From: Ciona savignyi
Lineage: Eukaryota; Chordata; Ascidiacea; Phlebobranchia; Cionidae
NCBI GenBank assembly: GCA_000149265.1
Contig: CH002044.1
Coordinates: 1,807,042 to 1,871,041 of the forward strand
Direction of reading: 5' to 3'
Length of the DNA: 64,000 nucleotides
The translations under genes were made by a program, and so were the position numbers. Of this stretch, positions 1 to 11,560 are shown one piece after another. Position 1 is the first letter of the stretch. Every line of letters starts with the position of its first letter. The notes under the pieces were generated by a model, which was not told the DNA's origin, did not search any database, and saw only the letters and a program-made list of their open reading frames with translations.

Positions 1-2280
1 GCCGTCGGAGACAGGTATGTGCTCTGAACACGCGCAGTTCTTTTATATTTCACGTCGGAGTTTCACCACATTTTATCGTCTTTATATTTATTGTTTATTT
101 TATTGTCTTTATAGAGTTCGAAACTGGTCGCTAACTAAAAGGTTGTGTCTTGGCGACCCAATCGATTACCGGGTTCTACCAAATTAAAGAACCGTCTGAA
201 TCATACGCTATGCACTGCAATAGCTATGGCAACGCGATGGTTGGCGCGAATTAATCTGGCGATTGGCTGTGTGTTTACGCCACTTGCGTTTTCCCGTTAC
301 CGAAGATTTAATATAACTTCAGCGTTAAAGTGGTAACTCACAAACAATTGGATTTATTTACATATGTCATTCAACAATAATATTTGTATTACACAGGTTG
401 TTTTAAGTCAATATAAAACTAGTTGATAACCTACGTTAAGTTCAACCAATTATTTTAAAACAAAAATGCAGCATTCACACCTATAGCACTGTATAGTTTA
501 TTAATGTTTAAACCAAATAAATAATATAAAAAAATGTGACACAACTTTAGTATTGCCAATTTACTTAAAACTTTCCTCGGAAGTGTTGAAATAATTCATA
601 CCATCAATAGTATTTTTCTTCAGATTTCGAGCTACTATACATGCATTCAATGGCGTTGGTGAAGCAAAATCGTTTGGCGGGGATTATTTCCGTGCCCGTA
701 TCATTTATTCGGAGGACGTGGGCAGTAAACGTCCGAACGGAATCGCTTGCCACATTACAGACAATCAAGATGGAACCTACTCACTACAAAGTCCATTGCC
801 AATGCCTGGATCAATGCAGCTTGAAGTTGTCCTTGTGTATTCGGTGGAGGACATAGCGGAGCTTGTCGTGGGAACCTCCAAGAGGAGGTATTCGGGGCAT
901 GGTTACACAACAAAACTCGAAAATGGCGAGATGACGGAGTGTAACGTGGATTTGGCTTCTTCTGGGAGGTTTGCGTTATAGATAAAATGTTCTCTTTACT
1001 AATGCTGCTGCTTATTTCGGGATAAAGAAACATAGAGGTCGATGAAACACACTCACATGCCAACACGCCAAATGACACTTAAAAAATATACTTATAAAAA
1101 CAAAGTTATTGCAGCGTGTTGTACGTGACAGCAACTCCGTTATTGTTCACCAAATTATTTATCTGGCGCAAGCAACGATGGAAAACACATTTCAGGACAC
1201 CAAAACAGGTGTTTACACGCAATGATACCGATAAAGCATTAACTTTAACATACTTATTGATTGCTAAAAATAGGAATTTCTTTTGAATTAATGATTTTTT
1301 GCTGTCACAGGCACAATTTATCACAACTATGTGATTATTCCAATCGGCGAAACAACGAACCGTATTTTTGTTTTAAACCGAAATCGAAACAATGTCCTCG
1401 GATCAGTTGGAGTGCATTAAAAATGTCCACCGACGAAACTAAAGAGCTATTAGACATCACAATGAAAGCTTTTAGATTTAACGATCAGATCGTTTTGTCC
1501 CCTAATTGCACCTTCAACGTTTCTGGAAAATACACCAGAAAAAATCTTAAACGTTGCACCATGGAGACACCACTTGAAGATGACAAATTGCGACCGCACG
1601 GATACATTTATAATGGTCACTGGGTGTCGCTAAAGTGCAATAATCAGTTGAATTTTGAAGCGGTTTTTAAATGCCTGAAAAATAAAGTCGTCTACATTCT
1701 TGGCGACTCAACGTTGCGGCAATTCTTCGAGACTCTATCCAAAGAAGGTCATTTGACTGTATCGGGACCGAATTCGGAAACGGTATGGACAGAACCTAAA
1801 ATTGCAACAGACAAAACGAACAATATTACGATTTATTACAGATGTCATGGACCACCTATGCAAAATGGAGGCCCGTTAAATCATCGACCTTATATAAGTG
1901 ATGTCTTGGACGAAATTAATGACCAAACTGTAACTTACATAGTGATCACTATTGGCCTACATATGTTGTTCTATGAGCCGTCGGTGTTTATTCACCGAAT
2001 ACTGGGCATTCGGGACTCGATTGAGCGCCTTCTTGAGCGAAAGCCTGACACCAAGGTTGTTTTAAAAGGGAACAACGCCTTTATATCTCCACAGGATTGG
2101 CTTGGGCTTAGATATGATAATATCATGAATCAAATTTTTAAGAACATGAGATCTGTCGTATTCGTACGACTCTGGGACCTCTCGACAGTGTGGCCGCTGC
2201 AAGTGGATTATCATCCCGTGGGACCAACACTAATCGAGGAAGTTTTATACACATTTGAATTCCTTTGTGGTGATTCGTAG
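1..2280 (+). CDS. NXPE-like (PC-esterase) gene, copy A, 5' partial
   Basis: This is the first of two tandem paralogues. The exons are 1-14 (the end of exon 1, cut by the window), 624-968 and 1311-2280. The donor at 15 (GTATGT), the acceptors TTCTTCAG and GTCACAG, and the phase-2 junctions match copy B exactly, and exons 2 and 3 have identical lengths in both copies (345 and 970 nt). Exon 2 encodes the filamin/Ig-like NXPE module, with FGGDYFRAR and DNQDGTYS. Exon 3 encodes the esterase-type domain with the nucleophile motif LGDSTLRQ and a late VDYHPVGP motif supplying the probable Asp and His. By family knowledge, NXPE proteins are secretory-pathway type II glycoproteins with a PC-esterase (GDSL-like) fold; their substrates are poorly known. 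Exon 3 differs from copy B at about 11 of 323 residues, including an extra Cys (YYRCHG). There is no frameshift or premature stop in the visible part, so it looks functional. Confidence 0.87.
117..312 (+). mobile_element. tRNA-derived SINE fragment in NXPE copy A intron 1
   Basis: This matches the body of the window's SINE from the GCGAAACTGGTCGCTA-type region through the CAATAGCT and GGCGCGA blocks. It lacks both the tRNA-like head and the TATCC tail. The same fragment sits in intron 1 of copy B (about 7335-7530), so it predates the gene duplication. Confidence 0.7.
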
Positions 2281-2587
2281 TTGTTATATGAAGCGATTAT
2301 CGTCATTAATCTGTCTCGCATTTTTAGAACTTTAGAACATTATATTTTACCCAATTTTTAAATTTAAACGAAGATATGAGACAGATACATTTTGTGCCAT
2401 GTTGTGCGACTTTATATGCTAAGGTTAAATCATATATCACTCGCGGCATTTCATAGCTTTTTATTTGACAATTCTAAAAATGCCTTATTTATTGAAATCG
2501 CTTTAGTATAAATATATAGTAAGCTAATATTTATTGTGTAGAATTTACTAGAATATATAGGCTAGTAGCTGTTTAAACAGATAAAGT

Positions 2588-2880
2588 AGGATAGGATAGG
2601 ATTATCATGTTTACCCCCGTGAATGGGAAAAAGGGGTTATCACACAAGCGATCGTCAGATTACCTCGCGTCCATCGCCGGGTTACCAGAGCTATTGCAGC
2701 GTGTTGTATGTGATAGACACGTTCCTTCAATTTGTTAGAAATCATTAATCCACTGGGTTCAGGCAATGTCCGTAAAGTGCCTTGGCCAAGGACACAACCG
2801 ACTAGCTAGCGACCAGTTTCGCACCTGCAACCTTTCGATTGAAAGGCGGCGCACTTAACTGCTAGACCAACCGGTCGGAC
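2588..2880 (-). mobile_element. Full-length tRNA-derived SINE downstream of NXPE copy A
   Basis: Read on the minus strand it starts with the head GTCCGACCGGTTGGTCTAGC at 2880, has the CCTTTCAATCGAAAGG hairpin and the CAGGTGCGAAACTGG B-box-like block, and ends in ATCCTATCCT repeats at 2588. The orthologous insertion follows copy B at 9799-10094, so it is older than the duplication. Confidence 0.9.
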
Positions 2881-2889
2881 AGCGTCGTT

Positions 2890-3883
2890 ATGTTTAAGTA
2901 CTATTATAATTGGCTTCTATTTAACTTCTCCTGGTCAAGGTTAAAATAAAAATTACTGATTTAAAGTAGAGTGTTAGGCAAAAAATACAAACATTAATAA
3001 AGTTAAATTGTTTTAGGTTTTGGAAAATAAAGAAGTAACAGACCAATAAACAATAGTTTAATCAACCACCATAAATTTGCTGTAGAGTGTCTACAGTATC
3101 TTAATCTACATGCTTTACTTAACTGTTTTATTGGTTGCTTATTTAAACGGATTATTACCTGCTTGTAAATGTTCCAAGAAAAATTTGATTGTTATTTCCG
3201 TTACATGTGTAATTGCCTTCATAAATATTTGTGGCACGGTCACGTGGTTTTGTGGGGGCATTTACTCACGAAAGCGCCCTATACACTTCACATACCTTAA
3301 TTTAAAGGTCAACTAACTTACTTAAACAAGATAATAAACAATACGTTAAATATGAGGTGTTGAACCCAAGAGTATTAAACAGAAGCAGTCTTTCAATGGC
3401 TACTATGAAAGTAGGGGTCCTTTGAGTTGAAATTTAACATTTGCTAATTGCACGCCTCAACCAGTAGGAAGATAGGATAGGACATTCATGTTTATCCCGT
3501 GAATGGAAAAACCAAGGGAGTTAACACATTCTGAATCTTAAACCTTTCGGTTGAAAAGACCAACTGGTCGGACATTATACTTGGGGAATGTGCTAGCTAG
3601 ATGTTGTCGGATTAATTGGACAATTCCAAATTTAAATATTTTCGAACAATCAACAAGACATATAAACAAATTTGCATTTTAATATGGAATTAAATAGCAA
3701 AATACAAGAAGAGATTTTAGGAAGAAAGTTTTTCCCAAATAACCCAATTTTAGCATCATTAAAGTGCAAAGACAAAATTTAATCAATAAAAAAAATATTT
3801 AAAATAAAAAAGGTTAACCAGGTATAAGATTCGATGTTTTAAAGCAAGTAATGTTGTCTGTAAACACTAAACCGAGTCTTAAA
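2890..3883. repeat. Duplicated NXPE 3' flank, segments X and Y, order X-Y
   Basis: Segment X (2890-3107) recurs at 14756-14971. Segment Y (3108-3883) recurs at about 12464-13664. Near-identical text and order inside each segment identify them as paralogous flanks of the two NXPE genes. Here X lies directly left of Y. In the second copy X lies to the right of Y, behind about 1.1 kb of other sequence. A small open frame at 3110-3316 with a hydrophobic start has no coding support. Confidence 0.85.
3470..3580 (-). mobile_element. Internally deleted SINE inside segment Y
   Basis: TATCC-type tail, the CCGTGAATGG block, then a jump straight to the tRNA-like head (ACCTTTCGGTTGAAAAG, GACCAACTGGTCGGAC), so the SINE body is missing. 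The same deleted copy appears at about 13250-13362, placing the deletion before the duplication. Confidence 0.75.
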
Positions 3884-4023
3884 GTCATAACAGTTTGGTG
3901 TCGCCGCATTTAAATATAAAATAATTAAATAACTTAGGGCTTCCCAAACTTTTAAGCTCGCTACAAACATATTGAAATGCGTATGTGACACACAATTGAC
4001 TACTTAAACTTTACAATCAAAAT
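3584..4023. other. Non-coding remainder of segment Y and spacer
   Basis: Up to 3883 this is the shared duplicated flank. 3884-4023 is AT-rich and unique in the window. I see no gene here. Confidence 0.5.
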
Positions 4024-5417
4024 CAGGGCTCGACATACACGCTTGTCCGCCTGTCCGGGACAGGTAATTTATTGCGTGGGACAAGTAGATATTGCGCGGC
4101 GCTTGTCCGACGGGACAAGTAAAAAATGCAAACTAAACGCTTTTTTTTACCGCCGTGTTTATCTCCGAGTTCAAACGGTGTTAAACTAGCACCGTGCGCT
4201 AATGAGATTCGTACTATTTCGTTGTTCGTTTCCCGTTCCTTTTGTTACAACTCGGATTTATTATGAGACGAGTTGAAAAAATGTAACATCTTAAAATTTA
4301 GTTTCTATCTCCGTTAGTGCGAATATATGATAGTGACTAACACTTGATCTTAATCTTTGTGCGAATACGATAAAGACTGATACGCAATCTTCGCATCGGT
4401 GATAAGGCTTATAAAAACTTTTAGAATTACTCTAGAATTACTCCAAAAGTGTGTGAAATAATCATATTTTTTGTCAACGCACAGACAAACTTAAAATAAC
4501 GCGAAATTTTCATCGGTAAATTATAAGTCGAACGCGAAGTAAACGTGCCATCCCAATCCGGGGTATCCATTTCTGCTTCAATTGGTTAGGTAATTTGTAA
4601 TTGAATTCTTAATATTATTAAATGATAATAATTACAATTTGAGTGCAACATAAAAAGCCCATTTCGAACGACAGAGTAGTCTATGTTGTTTGTTAATACC
4701 AATCTCACGCGCACTCGTAATACAAGATATTGCAGAATATGGTCTTACTGAGTATTATTGAACGCGATACAATATAGTTATTAAACGAGATAATTTTGTG
4801 AAATAATATCATCCAAAGTCATAAATCCATCAAATTTTGGGCAATTAAGAATTCACTCGTGTCGTGTGTGGAAGCCCACGCGAGTAACACGAATAAACAA
4901 GGCGCGCAACTGTGGTTTGTATGACGTAACAACTGTTTAAATCTGGCATTATAACAATTTGACATGCTGATGTAAGTATTATAAACTCCAGTATTCGGAC
5001 GCGCCATGTGTATAAAAAAACGGTATACGCCAGTCGAATATAAAACGGTCGCGGTAAACGTTACTTAGTTTTTTTTATATGCCAATGCGGATGCGGGTGT
5101 AAATTCTTAACTCGCACGGTGTGCGTCACGAGAGTATTACTAGCGTTACTCGCGCGGATTTTGGCCCTGTCATCGTCTTCGTGCAAACCGCAACAAACCA
5201 AGAAAGACGATTCCCGTTTCCACGATAAGAAACGTCTTTTGGGAAGTGATTACGTAATCGTTAAATATTGCGTTAATCACGTGGTTAGGAACGGCGAGAA
5301 TCGGGAATTAAATTGTAATTTTATTTTGGGACAAGTGATAGCTAAAAGGGACAGGTCAATTTTGCATTGAACTTGTCCTACAGGACAAGTGTTCTAAAAG
5401 CTTTATGTAGAGCCCTG
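4024..5417. mobile_element. hAT-type element with CAGGGCTC inverted ends, no intact transposase
   Basis: The left end reads CAGGGCTCGACATACACG and the right end, on the opposite strand, reads CAGGGCTCTACATAAAGC. Both are followed inside by clustered CTTGTCC/GGACAAG words (4050-4130 and 5325-5390). CAGGG termini and length (about 1.39 kb) suit a non-autonomous hAT-superfamily element. I could not find a clean 8-bp target duplication, and no transposase motif is visible. An 83-codon open frame at 5119-5370 is not recognisable. Confidence 0.6.
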
Positions 5418-5847
5418 AAAATGCATTGTTTTGATCACATTAATAATACGTCCGGTGTGCATTAATTTATGCCACGCGGTACAATAAGGATTTCATCACT
5501 TCCCGCTGTGTGCTTCTACATACATTTTCATTTATTCTAGATTACTGGTAGGAATTATATAACCAAGTCACCAAAAAGTGGTGACTTGGTTTTACATAGA
5601 TGTTACTAATCAGGTGGGATTTATATTTCGCACTAGTATCAAAAGTCTGGCTAAAAAAGTAAAAAATATATAGTAGTTTGTGTGAAATTTATGTATCTTT
5701 TCGACCCCTAATATTCATTGGGCGACTGCCAGTTAAGGAAGCCCTGGAATAATTTATTTTATTTTGCACTGATCATTATTGTAGCAACATTTGAAACTTT
5801 TGAGTAAATATAAGATTTCCCACCTAGACATTTCTATCGTCTTATAG

Positions 5848-6200
5848 CAGTGATTCCCAACCGCGGCTCCGAGAGCCGCATGCGGCTCCAAGCTAGCCTT
5901 CTTGCGGCTCTCATTGACCTTTGAAAATCCCCTAAAAATATAAGAATCTAATTCTAATAATAAAAAAAATAAAATTAGTATTCTAAAATTACCCTTGCTT
6001 AGTTTGAAGGCTAGGAAAAGAGTTTTTACTTCATAGTTAAGATTATAGGCAAGGAAAGTTGTGAACAGGCTGCTATTGTTACGTCACTGTTTTCTTAAAG
6101 CAGTGTGTTTTCATGTTTTCATGAGTGTTTTCATGAGGCTCCATACGTATTCTAAAATTTTAAATTTGGCCCCGACACTAAAAAAGGTTGGGAACCACTG
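5848..6200. mobile_element. 353-bp hAT-type MITE with perfect 8-bp TSD
   Basis: The ends are CAGTGATTCCCAACC and GGTTGGGAACCACTG, imperfect inverted repeats. The element is flanked by identical 8-bp duplications TCTTATAG at 5840-5847 and 6201-6208. 8-bp TSDs and CAGTG ends are the hAT signature. A GC-rich snap-back (GCGGCTC repeats) lies near the left end at about 5862-5910. It is non-coding. Confidence 0.9.
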
Positions 6201-6506
6201 TCTTATAGGAAATGAAAATGCGTTACTTCGTTTTTAAATTTATCATCCAAATCAAATATTTATTTTTTAAATTCAGTTTTTAAATTTGAAAGGATTGTTT
6301 TGTTATTGAAAATTATATGGGAAATATATTGTATTTTATTTCTTTTACAGACATCGCTAGACCAGCTATAGGTAGTTATGCAGTCAACGGCAATCGGATG
6401 CCTTTGTGTTTGTTGTAATTTTAACATTTAGCACTTTTTGTTTGTCTATAGCACATAAGAAACTTCTTTTAATTTACAAATTCAACTACATGTATACCAA
6501 TTGGAA

Positions 6507-9492
6507 ATGGAATCAAGGCTGAAAGCTCTATCCCTTCTGACGGGGTTGTTTGTGTTGTACATTTATTTATATATTTTGATAAAGTGGAATAATGACGGCA
6601 CTCGGCAAGGATTCTGGCAAATTCGCACTGGAAACAAACACATTCCCTGGCGTTTGATTTATAGATGTAAACAACCAAACGTTACTTCCATTGCTAATGG
6701 AAACAATGTGTCATTACCTGACGTGCTAAACCCTGAATCTGCGCTGTATGGTCTTCGATGTGTTGATGAATATGGAAAGGCAATACCCGGAGACATTACA
6801 GCTGAACCGCAATATTGGAAAAGCCAAGAATACAACTGGAGAAACTACATACCGGAAGCTGCGCGTGCAATTGAAAAATTGAAACTAGTAAACCCGGAAA
6901 ACAAGCCTGAGTTGGCAACCAGTCCACATCTAACGACAATTGTTGTAGAAACTCCAGACAATCTGGCCGTCGGAGACAGGTATGTGCTCTGAACACGCGC
7001 TGGCATGTTCTTTTAGATTTCACGTCGGAGTTGTCCGGCCCGGTGGTCTAGCGGTTAAGTGCGTCGCCTTTCAATCGAAAAGTTGCAGGTGCGAAACTGG
7101 TCGCTAGCTAGTCGGTTGTGTCCTTGGGCAAGGCACTTTACGGACATTGCCTGAACCCAGAGGATTAGGCTATTGGGTTGTACCAAATTGAAGGAACGTG
7201 TCTATCATATACAACACACTACAATAGCTCCGGTAACCCGACGATGGGCGCGAGGTGATCTGACGATTGCCCGTGTGATAACCCCCCTAGGGTTTTCCCA
7301 TTCACGGGGATAAACTGGTCGCTAACTAAAACCCATTCACGGGGTTCGAAACTGGTCGCTAACTAAAAGGTTGTGTCTTAGCGACCCAATCGAATACCGG
7401 GTTCTACCAAATTAAAGAAATGTCTGAATCATACACAATGCTCTGCAATAGCTACGGCAACGTGATGGTTGGCGCGAATTAATCTGGCGATTGGCTGTGG
7501 TTTACGTCACTTGCGTTTTCCCGTTACCGAAGATTTAATATAACTTCAGCGTTAAAGTGGTAACTCACAAACAATTAGATTTAATTACATAATAAAATGT
7601 CATTCAACATTAATATTTTTTTATTACACATGTTGTTATTCCAATATAAAACTAGTTGATAACCTACGTTAAGTCCAACCACTTATTTTAAAACAAAAAT
7701 GCACTATTCACACCTAGCACTGTATAGTTCATTAATGTTTAAACCAAATAAAAAATATAAAAAAATGTGAAACAACTTTAGCACTGCCAATTTACTTAAA
7801 ACTTTCCTCGGAAGTGTTGAAATAATTCATACCATCAATAGTATTTTTCTTCAGATTTCGAGCTACTATACACGCATTCAATGGCGTTGGTGAAGCAAAA
7901 TCGTTTGGCGGGGATTATTTCCGTGCCCGTATCATTTATTCGGAGGACGTGGGTAGTGAACGTCCGAACGGAATCGCTTGCCACATTACAGACAATCAAG
8001 ATGGGTCCTACTCACTACAAAGCCCATTGCCAATGCCTGGATCAATGAATCTTGAAGTTGTCCTTGTGTATTCGGTGGAAGATATAGCGGAGCTTGTTGT
8101 AGGAACCTCCAAGAGGAGGTATTCGGGGTACGGCTACACAACAAAACTCGAAAATGGCGAGATGACGGAGTGTAACGTGGATTTGGCTTCTTCAGGAAGG
8201 TTCGCGATATAGATAAAACGGTTTCTTTACCAATACTTATTTTAGAATGAAGAAACATAGAGGTCGATGAAACATACTCACGCATGACAACGCCAAATGA
8301 ATATATACTTAAAAACAAAGTTATTGCAGCGTGTTGTACGTGATAGCAACTCCGTTATTGTTCACCCACTTATTTATCTGGCGCAAGCAACGATGGAAAA
8401 CACATTTTAGGACACCAAGACGTTTTACACGCAATGATACCGATAAAGCATTAACTTTAACATACTTATTGATTGCTAAAAATAGGAATTTCTTTTGAAT
8501 TAATGATTTTTTGCTGTCACAGGCACAATTTATCACAACTATGTGATTATTCCAATCGGCGAAACAACGAACCGTATTTTTGTTTTAAACCGAAATCGAA
8601 ACAATGTCCTCGGATCAGTTGGAGTGCATTTAAAAAGTCCACCGACGAAACTAAAGAGCTATTAGACATCACAATGAAAGCTTTTAATTTTAACGATCAG
8701 ATCGTTTTGTCCCCTAATTGCACCTTCAACGTTTCTGGAAAATACGTCAGAAAAAATCTCAAACGTTGCAACATGGAGACACCACTTGAAGATGACAAAT
8801 TGCGACCCCACGGATACATTTATAATGGTCACTGGGTGTCGCTAAAGTGCAATAATCAGTTGAATTTTGAAGCGGTTTTTAAATGCCTGAAAAATAAAGT
8901 CGTCTACATTCTTGGCGACTCAACGTTGCGGCAATTCTTCGAGACTCTATCCAAAGAAGGTCATTTGACTGTATCGGGACCGAATTCGGAAACGGTATGG
9001 ACAGAACCTAAAATTGCAACAGACAAAACGAACAATATTACGATTTATTACAGAAGTCATGGACCACCTATGCAAAATGAAGGCCCGTTAAATCATCGAC
9101 CTTATATAAGTGATGTCTTGGACGAAATTACTGACCAATCTGTAACTTACATAGTGATCACTATTGGCCTACATATGTTGTTCTATGAACCTTCGGTGTT
9201 TATTCACCGAATACTGGGTATTCGGGACTCGATTGAGCGCCTTCTTGAGAGAAAGCCTGACACCAAGGTTGTTTTAAAAGGGAACAACGCCTTTATATCT
9301 CCACAGGATTGGCTTGGGCTTAGATATGATAATATCATGAATCAAATTTTTAAGACCATGAGATCTGTCGTATTCGTACGACTCTGGGACCTCTCGACAG
9401 TGTGGCCGCTGCGAGTGGATTATCATCCCGTGGGACCAACACTAATCGAGGAAGTTTTATACACATTTGAATTCCTTTGTGGTGATTCGTAG
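6507..9492 (+). CDS. NXPE-like (PC-esterase) gene, copy B, complete
   Basis: The exons are 6507-6979, 7855-8199 and 8523-9492, 1788 nt in all, for 595 residues; both junctions are phase 2 (AG|A and AG|G). I start at the ATG at 6507; an upstream acceptor (TTTTACAG, ending 6350) suggests a short 5' UTR exon or trans-splice site. The N-terminus has a short cytoplasmic stretch then a hydrophobic anchor (LSLLTGLFVLYIYLYILI), giving a type II membrane topology. Residues about 150-272 form the filamin-like NXPE module. Residues about 330-595 form the esterase domain with LGDSTLRQ (Ser about 406) and VDYHPVGP (Asp/His about 572-574). Length fits NXPE proteins (about 550 residues). By family knowledge it acts in the secretory pathway or extracellularly; the substrate is unknown. 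Intron 1 holds an extra complete SINE not present in copy A. Confidence 0.9.
7033..7530 (+). mobile_element. SINE copy plus older SINE fragment in NXPE copy B intron 1
   Basis: A nearly complete SINE (head GTCCGGCCCGGTGGTCTAGC at 7033, body to the CATTCACGGGGATAAAC block at about 7317) abuts a second, headless SINE fragment (about 7335-7530). That fragment is the paralogue of 117-312. The complete copy is absent from copy A and so was gained there, or lost from A, after duplication. Confidence 0.85.
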
Positions 9493-9798
9493 TTGTTATG
9501 TGAAGCGATTATCGTCATTAATCTGTCTCGCATTTTTAGAACTTTAGAACATTATATTTCACCCGATTTTTAAATTTAAACGAAGATATGAGACAGATAC
9601 ATTTTGTGCCATGTTGTGCGACTTTATATGCTAAGGTTAAATCATATATGACTCGCGGCATTTTATAGCTTTTTATTTGACAATTCTAAAAATGCCTTAT
9701 TTATTGAAATCGCTTTAGTATAAATATATAGTAAGCTAATATTTATTGTGTAGAATTTACTAGAATATATAGGCTAGTAGCTGTTTAAACAGATGAAG

Positions 9799-10094
9799 TA
9801 GGATAGGATAGGTTTGTCATGTTTACCCCCGTGAATGGAAAAACCAAGGGGTTATCACACGGGCGATCGTCAGATCACCTCGCGCCCATCGTCGGGTTAC
9901 CGAAGCTATTGCAGTGTGTTGTATATGATAGACACGTTCCTGCAATTTGTTAGAAACCATTAATCCACTGGGTTCAGGAAATGTCCGTAAAGTGCCTTGG
10001 CCAATGACACAACCGACTAGCTAGCGACCAGTTTCGCACCTGCAACCTTTTGATTGAAAGGCGACGCACTTAACCGCAAGACCAACCGGCCGGA
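9799..10094 (-). mobile_element. Full-length SINE downstream of NXPE copy B
   Basis: Same orientation, position and length as 2588-2880 after copy A. It has an ATCCT tail at the left, and a tRNA-like head ending in the GGTCGGAC-type block at the right. It is immediately followed by the TTAA-flanked THAP element. Confidence 0.88.
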
Positions 10095-10119
10095 CAGCGT
10101 CGTTACATGCTTTACTTAA

Positions 10120-10705
10120 AGGGGAACTGAAGTCAATTTTAAGAATATCTTAATAAATGGAAAAAAATACGCTGATTTCAAAAATCAAATCAGTTTCTTC
10201 CAATATTTTTTGGTTAAAGAGTTATGGGCAAATATGTATTTCATTTTATGTTAGGGGATTTCCCGTATTACGTCACTGACGTTGTTGAGATTTCGTGCCT
10301 ATATGCATTGTATACAATCATGTGCCAGTTTAGAGGTGAATTAGTAACATAAGCGCCTGCAGGAGCGTTGTATTTTCGTTTTTTTATGAAGACTTAGCAT
10401 AACACTTGTCATATAGCCTAACTGAACCAATGTACCCGCGTGACAGCTTACCTTAAGTGCGCTCATTCAGGCCTGCACGATCCTGAACCTAAGCTGAATG
10501 CTGAGGTATACAGGTCTCGTATTTAAATGACTTTAGAATAATAAGTCTTAGCAATTTATATCATAAATCATAGAAGTGAAGACAGAACAAGAAAACTAGA
10601 ACAGGAGGCAGTAAACTGTAACTGCCAGCAATTTATAGAAATAAACCAGCCATCAATCAAAGATCAGACTATGCGGTGGGAACAGCCTATTTCTTTCATG
10701 ATTGT
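10120..10705 (+). repeat. Left terminal inverted repeat of the THAP/P2X7 element
   Basis: It runs from AGGGGAACTGAAGTC to about CCTATTTCTTTCATG. The reverse complement is found at 11880-12463 with scattered mismatches, so the arms have begun to diverge. Confidence 0.85.
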
Positions 10706-10955
10706 TGCTTTTCAATATATAGCCATAATCTGCAACGTAGACTAGCAATGTTATTATCAACCCCTAGGCTACAAACTGAGAGTGTGAGAGATTTGGTATA
10801 CATATGCATAGAAGTTTTAACAAATTTCTTTTGTTTTCTTCATTTCTACAGTAAATTTAAGTTAATGTTGTAACACTAAAATAGATGAAAGTTTTCAGCA
10901 TTCTGGCATGGATGAAAGAAGTTTTATTGTACACAATAAAACAACACAAATTTAG

Positions 10956-11240
10956 TCATGTGCGTTTGAACCAAGGAAAACGTCTGAAAGTATCTTTGAA
11001 GATGCAAGCCCCATAGAAGAAAATGTTTATTTAGAAACATTACCTATTGACATGACTTGGTGCCGTTGCAAGAACTGTATTCTTATGGACACACCGCAAG
11101 AATGTTTATGCTGCATGAATGTACATGCATTTGTGCACAAAATAATGCCAGACTGGACTTGCAATACTAAAAGCCCTTATTTTTCAATTATCTGCTTGGA
11201 TAAAGAAGTTCTTGAAGTTGCACTTGATGTACTGGGTTGA
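10956..11240 (+). CDS. P2X7-type cysteine-rich domain fragment inside transposon
   Basis: An open frame follows a possible acceptor (AAATTTAG, ending 10955). It reads about 95 codons to a TGA. It carries TWCRCKNCILMDTPQECLCC followed by SPYFSIICLDKEVLEVAL. That spacing of Cys pairs, then a second Cys with an LDxxVLxxAL helix, is the pattern of the zinc-binding C-terminal 'ballast' domain of P2X7 receptors. In invertebrates this domain is also found in many proteins without a channel. There is no channel domain here. It ends abruptly at a stop within the usual domain, so it is probably a fragment of a larger transposon or captured gene. Its last 60 bases overlap the THAP frame on the other strand. 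Confidence 0.6.
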   Translation, partial: SCAFEPRKTSESIFEDASPIEENVYLETLPIDMTWCRCKNCILMDTPQECLCCMNVHAFVHKIMPDWTCNTKSPYFSIICLDKEVLEVALDVLG

Positions 11241-11560
11241 TCACTATGTTTAAAATCATAATCAGAAAAATTTAAAATTGTTGGAACTGTATTTTTCACG
11301 AAGTGGTTTGTTTTCATCATCTTGGCTACTCCATTGGAGTCAAATACAATTTTACTATGATAATCCTTGTCACAAATATGTGCACTACACACTGCGGTTC
11401 TTTTTCCAGGTAGTTTAGAACGCTTGCATTGTTGTATCCGTTGCTTCAACCGTTTTTTGTCGTTGTGAGGAAATCGATGGAAGAGCACAGGTGGATTGGA
11501 ATTTCGTGTGCTGTAATAGGAATTTGTACATCCTGGAGCAAAACAATATACTCCAATCAC
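11177..11560 (-). CDS. THAP-type zinc-finger protein (transposon-borne)
   Basis: 127 codons starting MIGVYCFAPGC. It shows the C2CH THAP layout: Cys6 and Cys11, FHRFP, then AVCSAHICDKDY giving the third Cys and the His, and the closing TVPTIL (AVPTIF box). By family knowledge, THAP is the sequence-specific DNA-binding domain of P-element and Kolobok-type transposases and of host THAP proteins. Residues about 95-127 are a Ser/Thr-rich linker that is antisense to the P2X7-type exon. The real protein may therefore splice out before that point. Its location between long inverted repeats argues it belongs to the element rather than being a host gene. Confidence 0.75.
   Translation of the reverse strand: MIGVYCFAPGCTNSYYSTRNSNPPVLFHRFPHNDKKRLKQRIQQCKRSKLPGKRTAVCSAHICDKDYHSKIVFDSNGVAKMMKTNHFVKNTVPTILNFSDYDFKHSDQPSTSSATSRTSLSKQIIEK

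Noticed and set aside
3110-3316. 68-codon hydrophobic frame in segment Y
   Set aside because: The duplicate at 12470 breaks the frame, so there is no sign of coding constraint.
5119-5370. 83-codon frame starting with a signal-peptide-like stretch
   Set aside because: Lies wholly inside the CAGGGCTC-ended element, ends in its subterminal repeats and matches no known protein.
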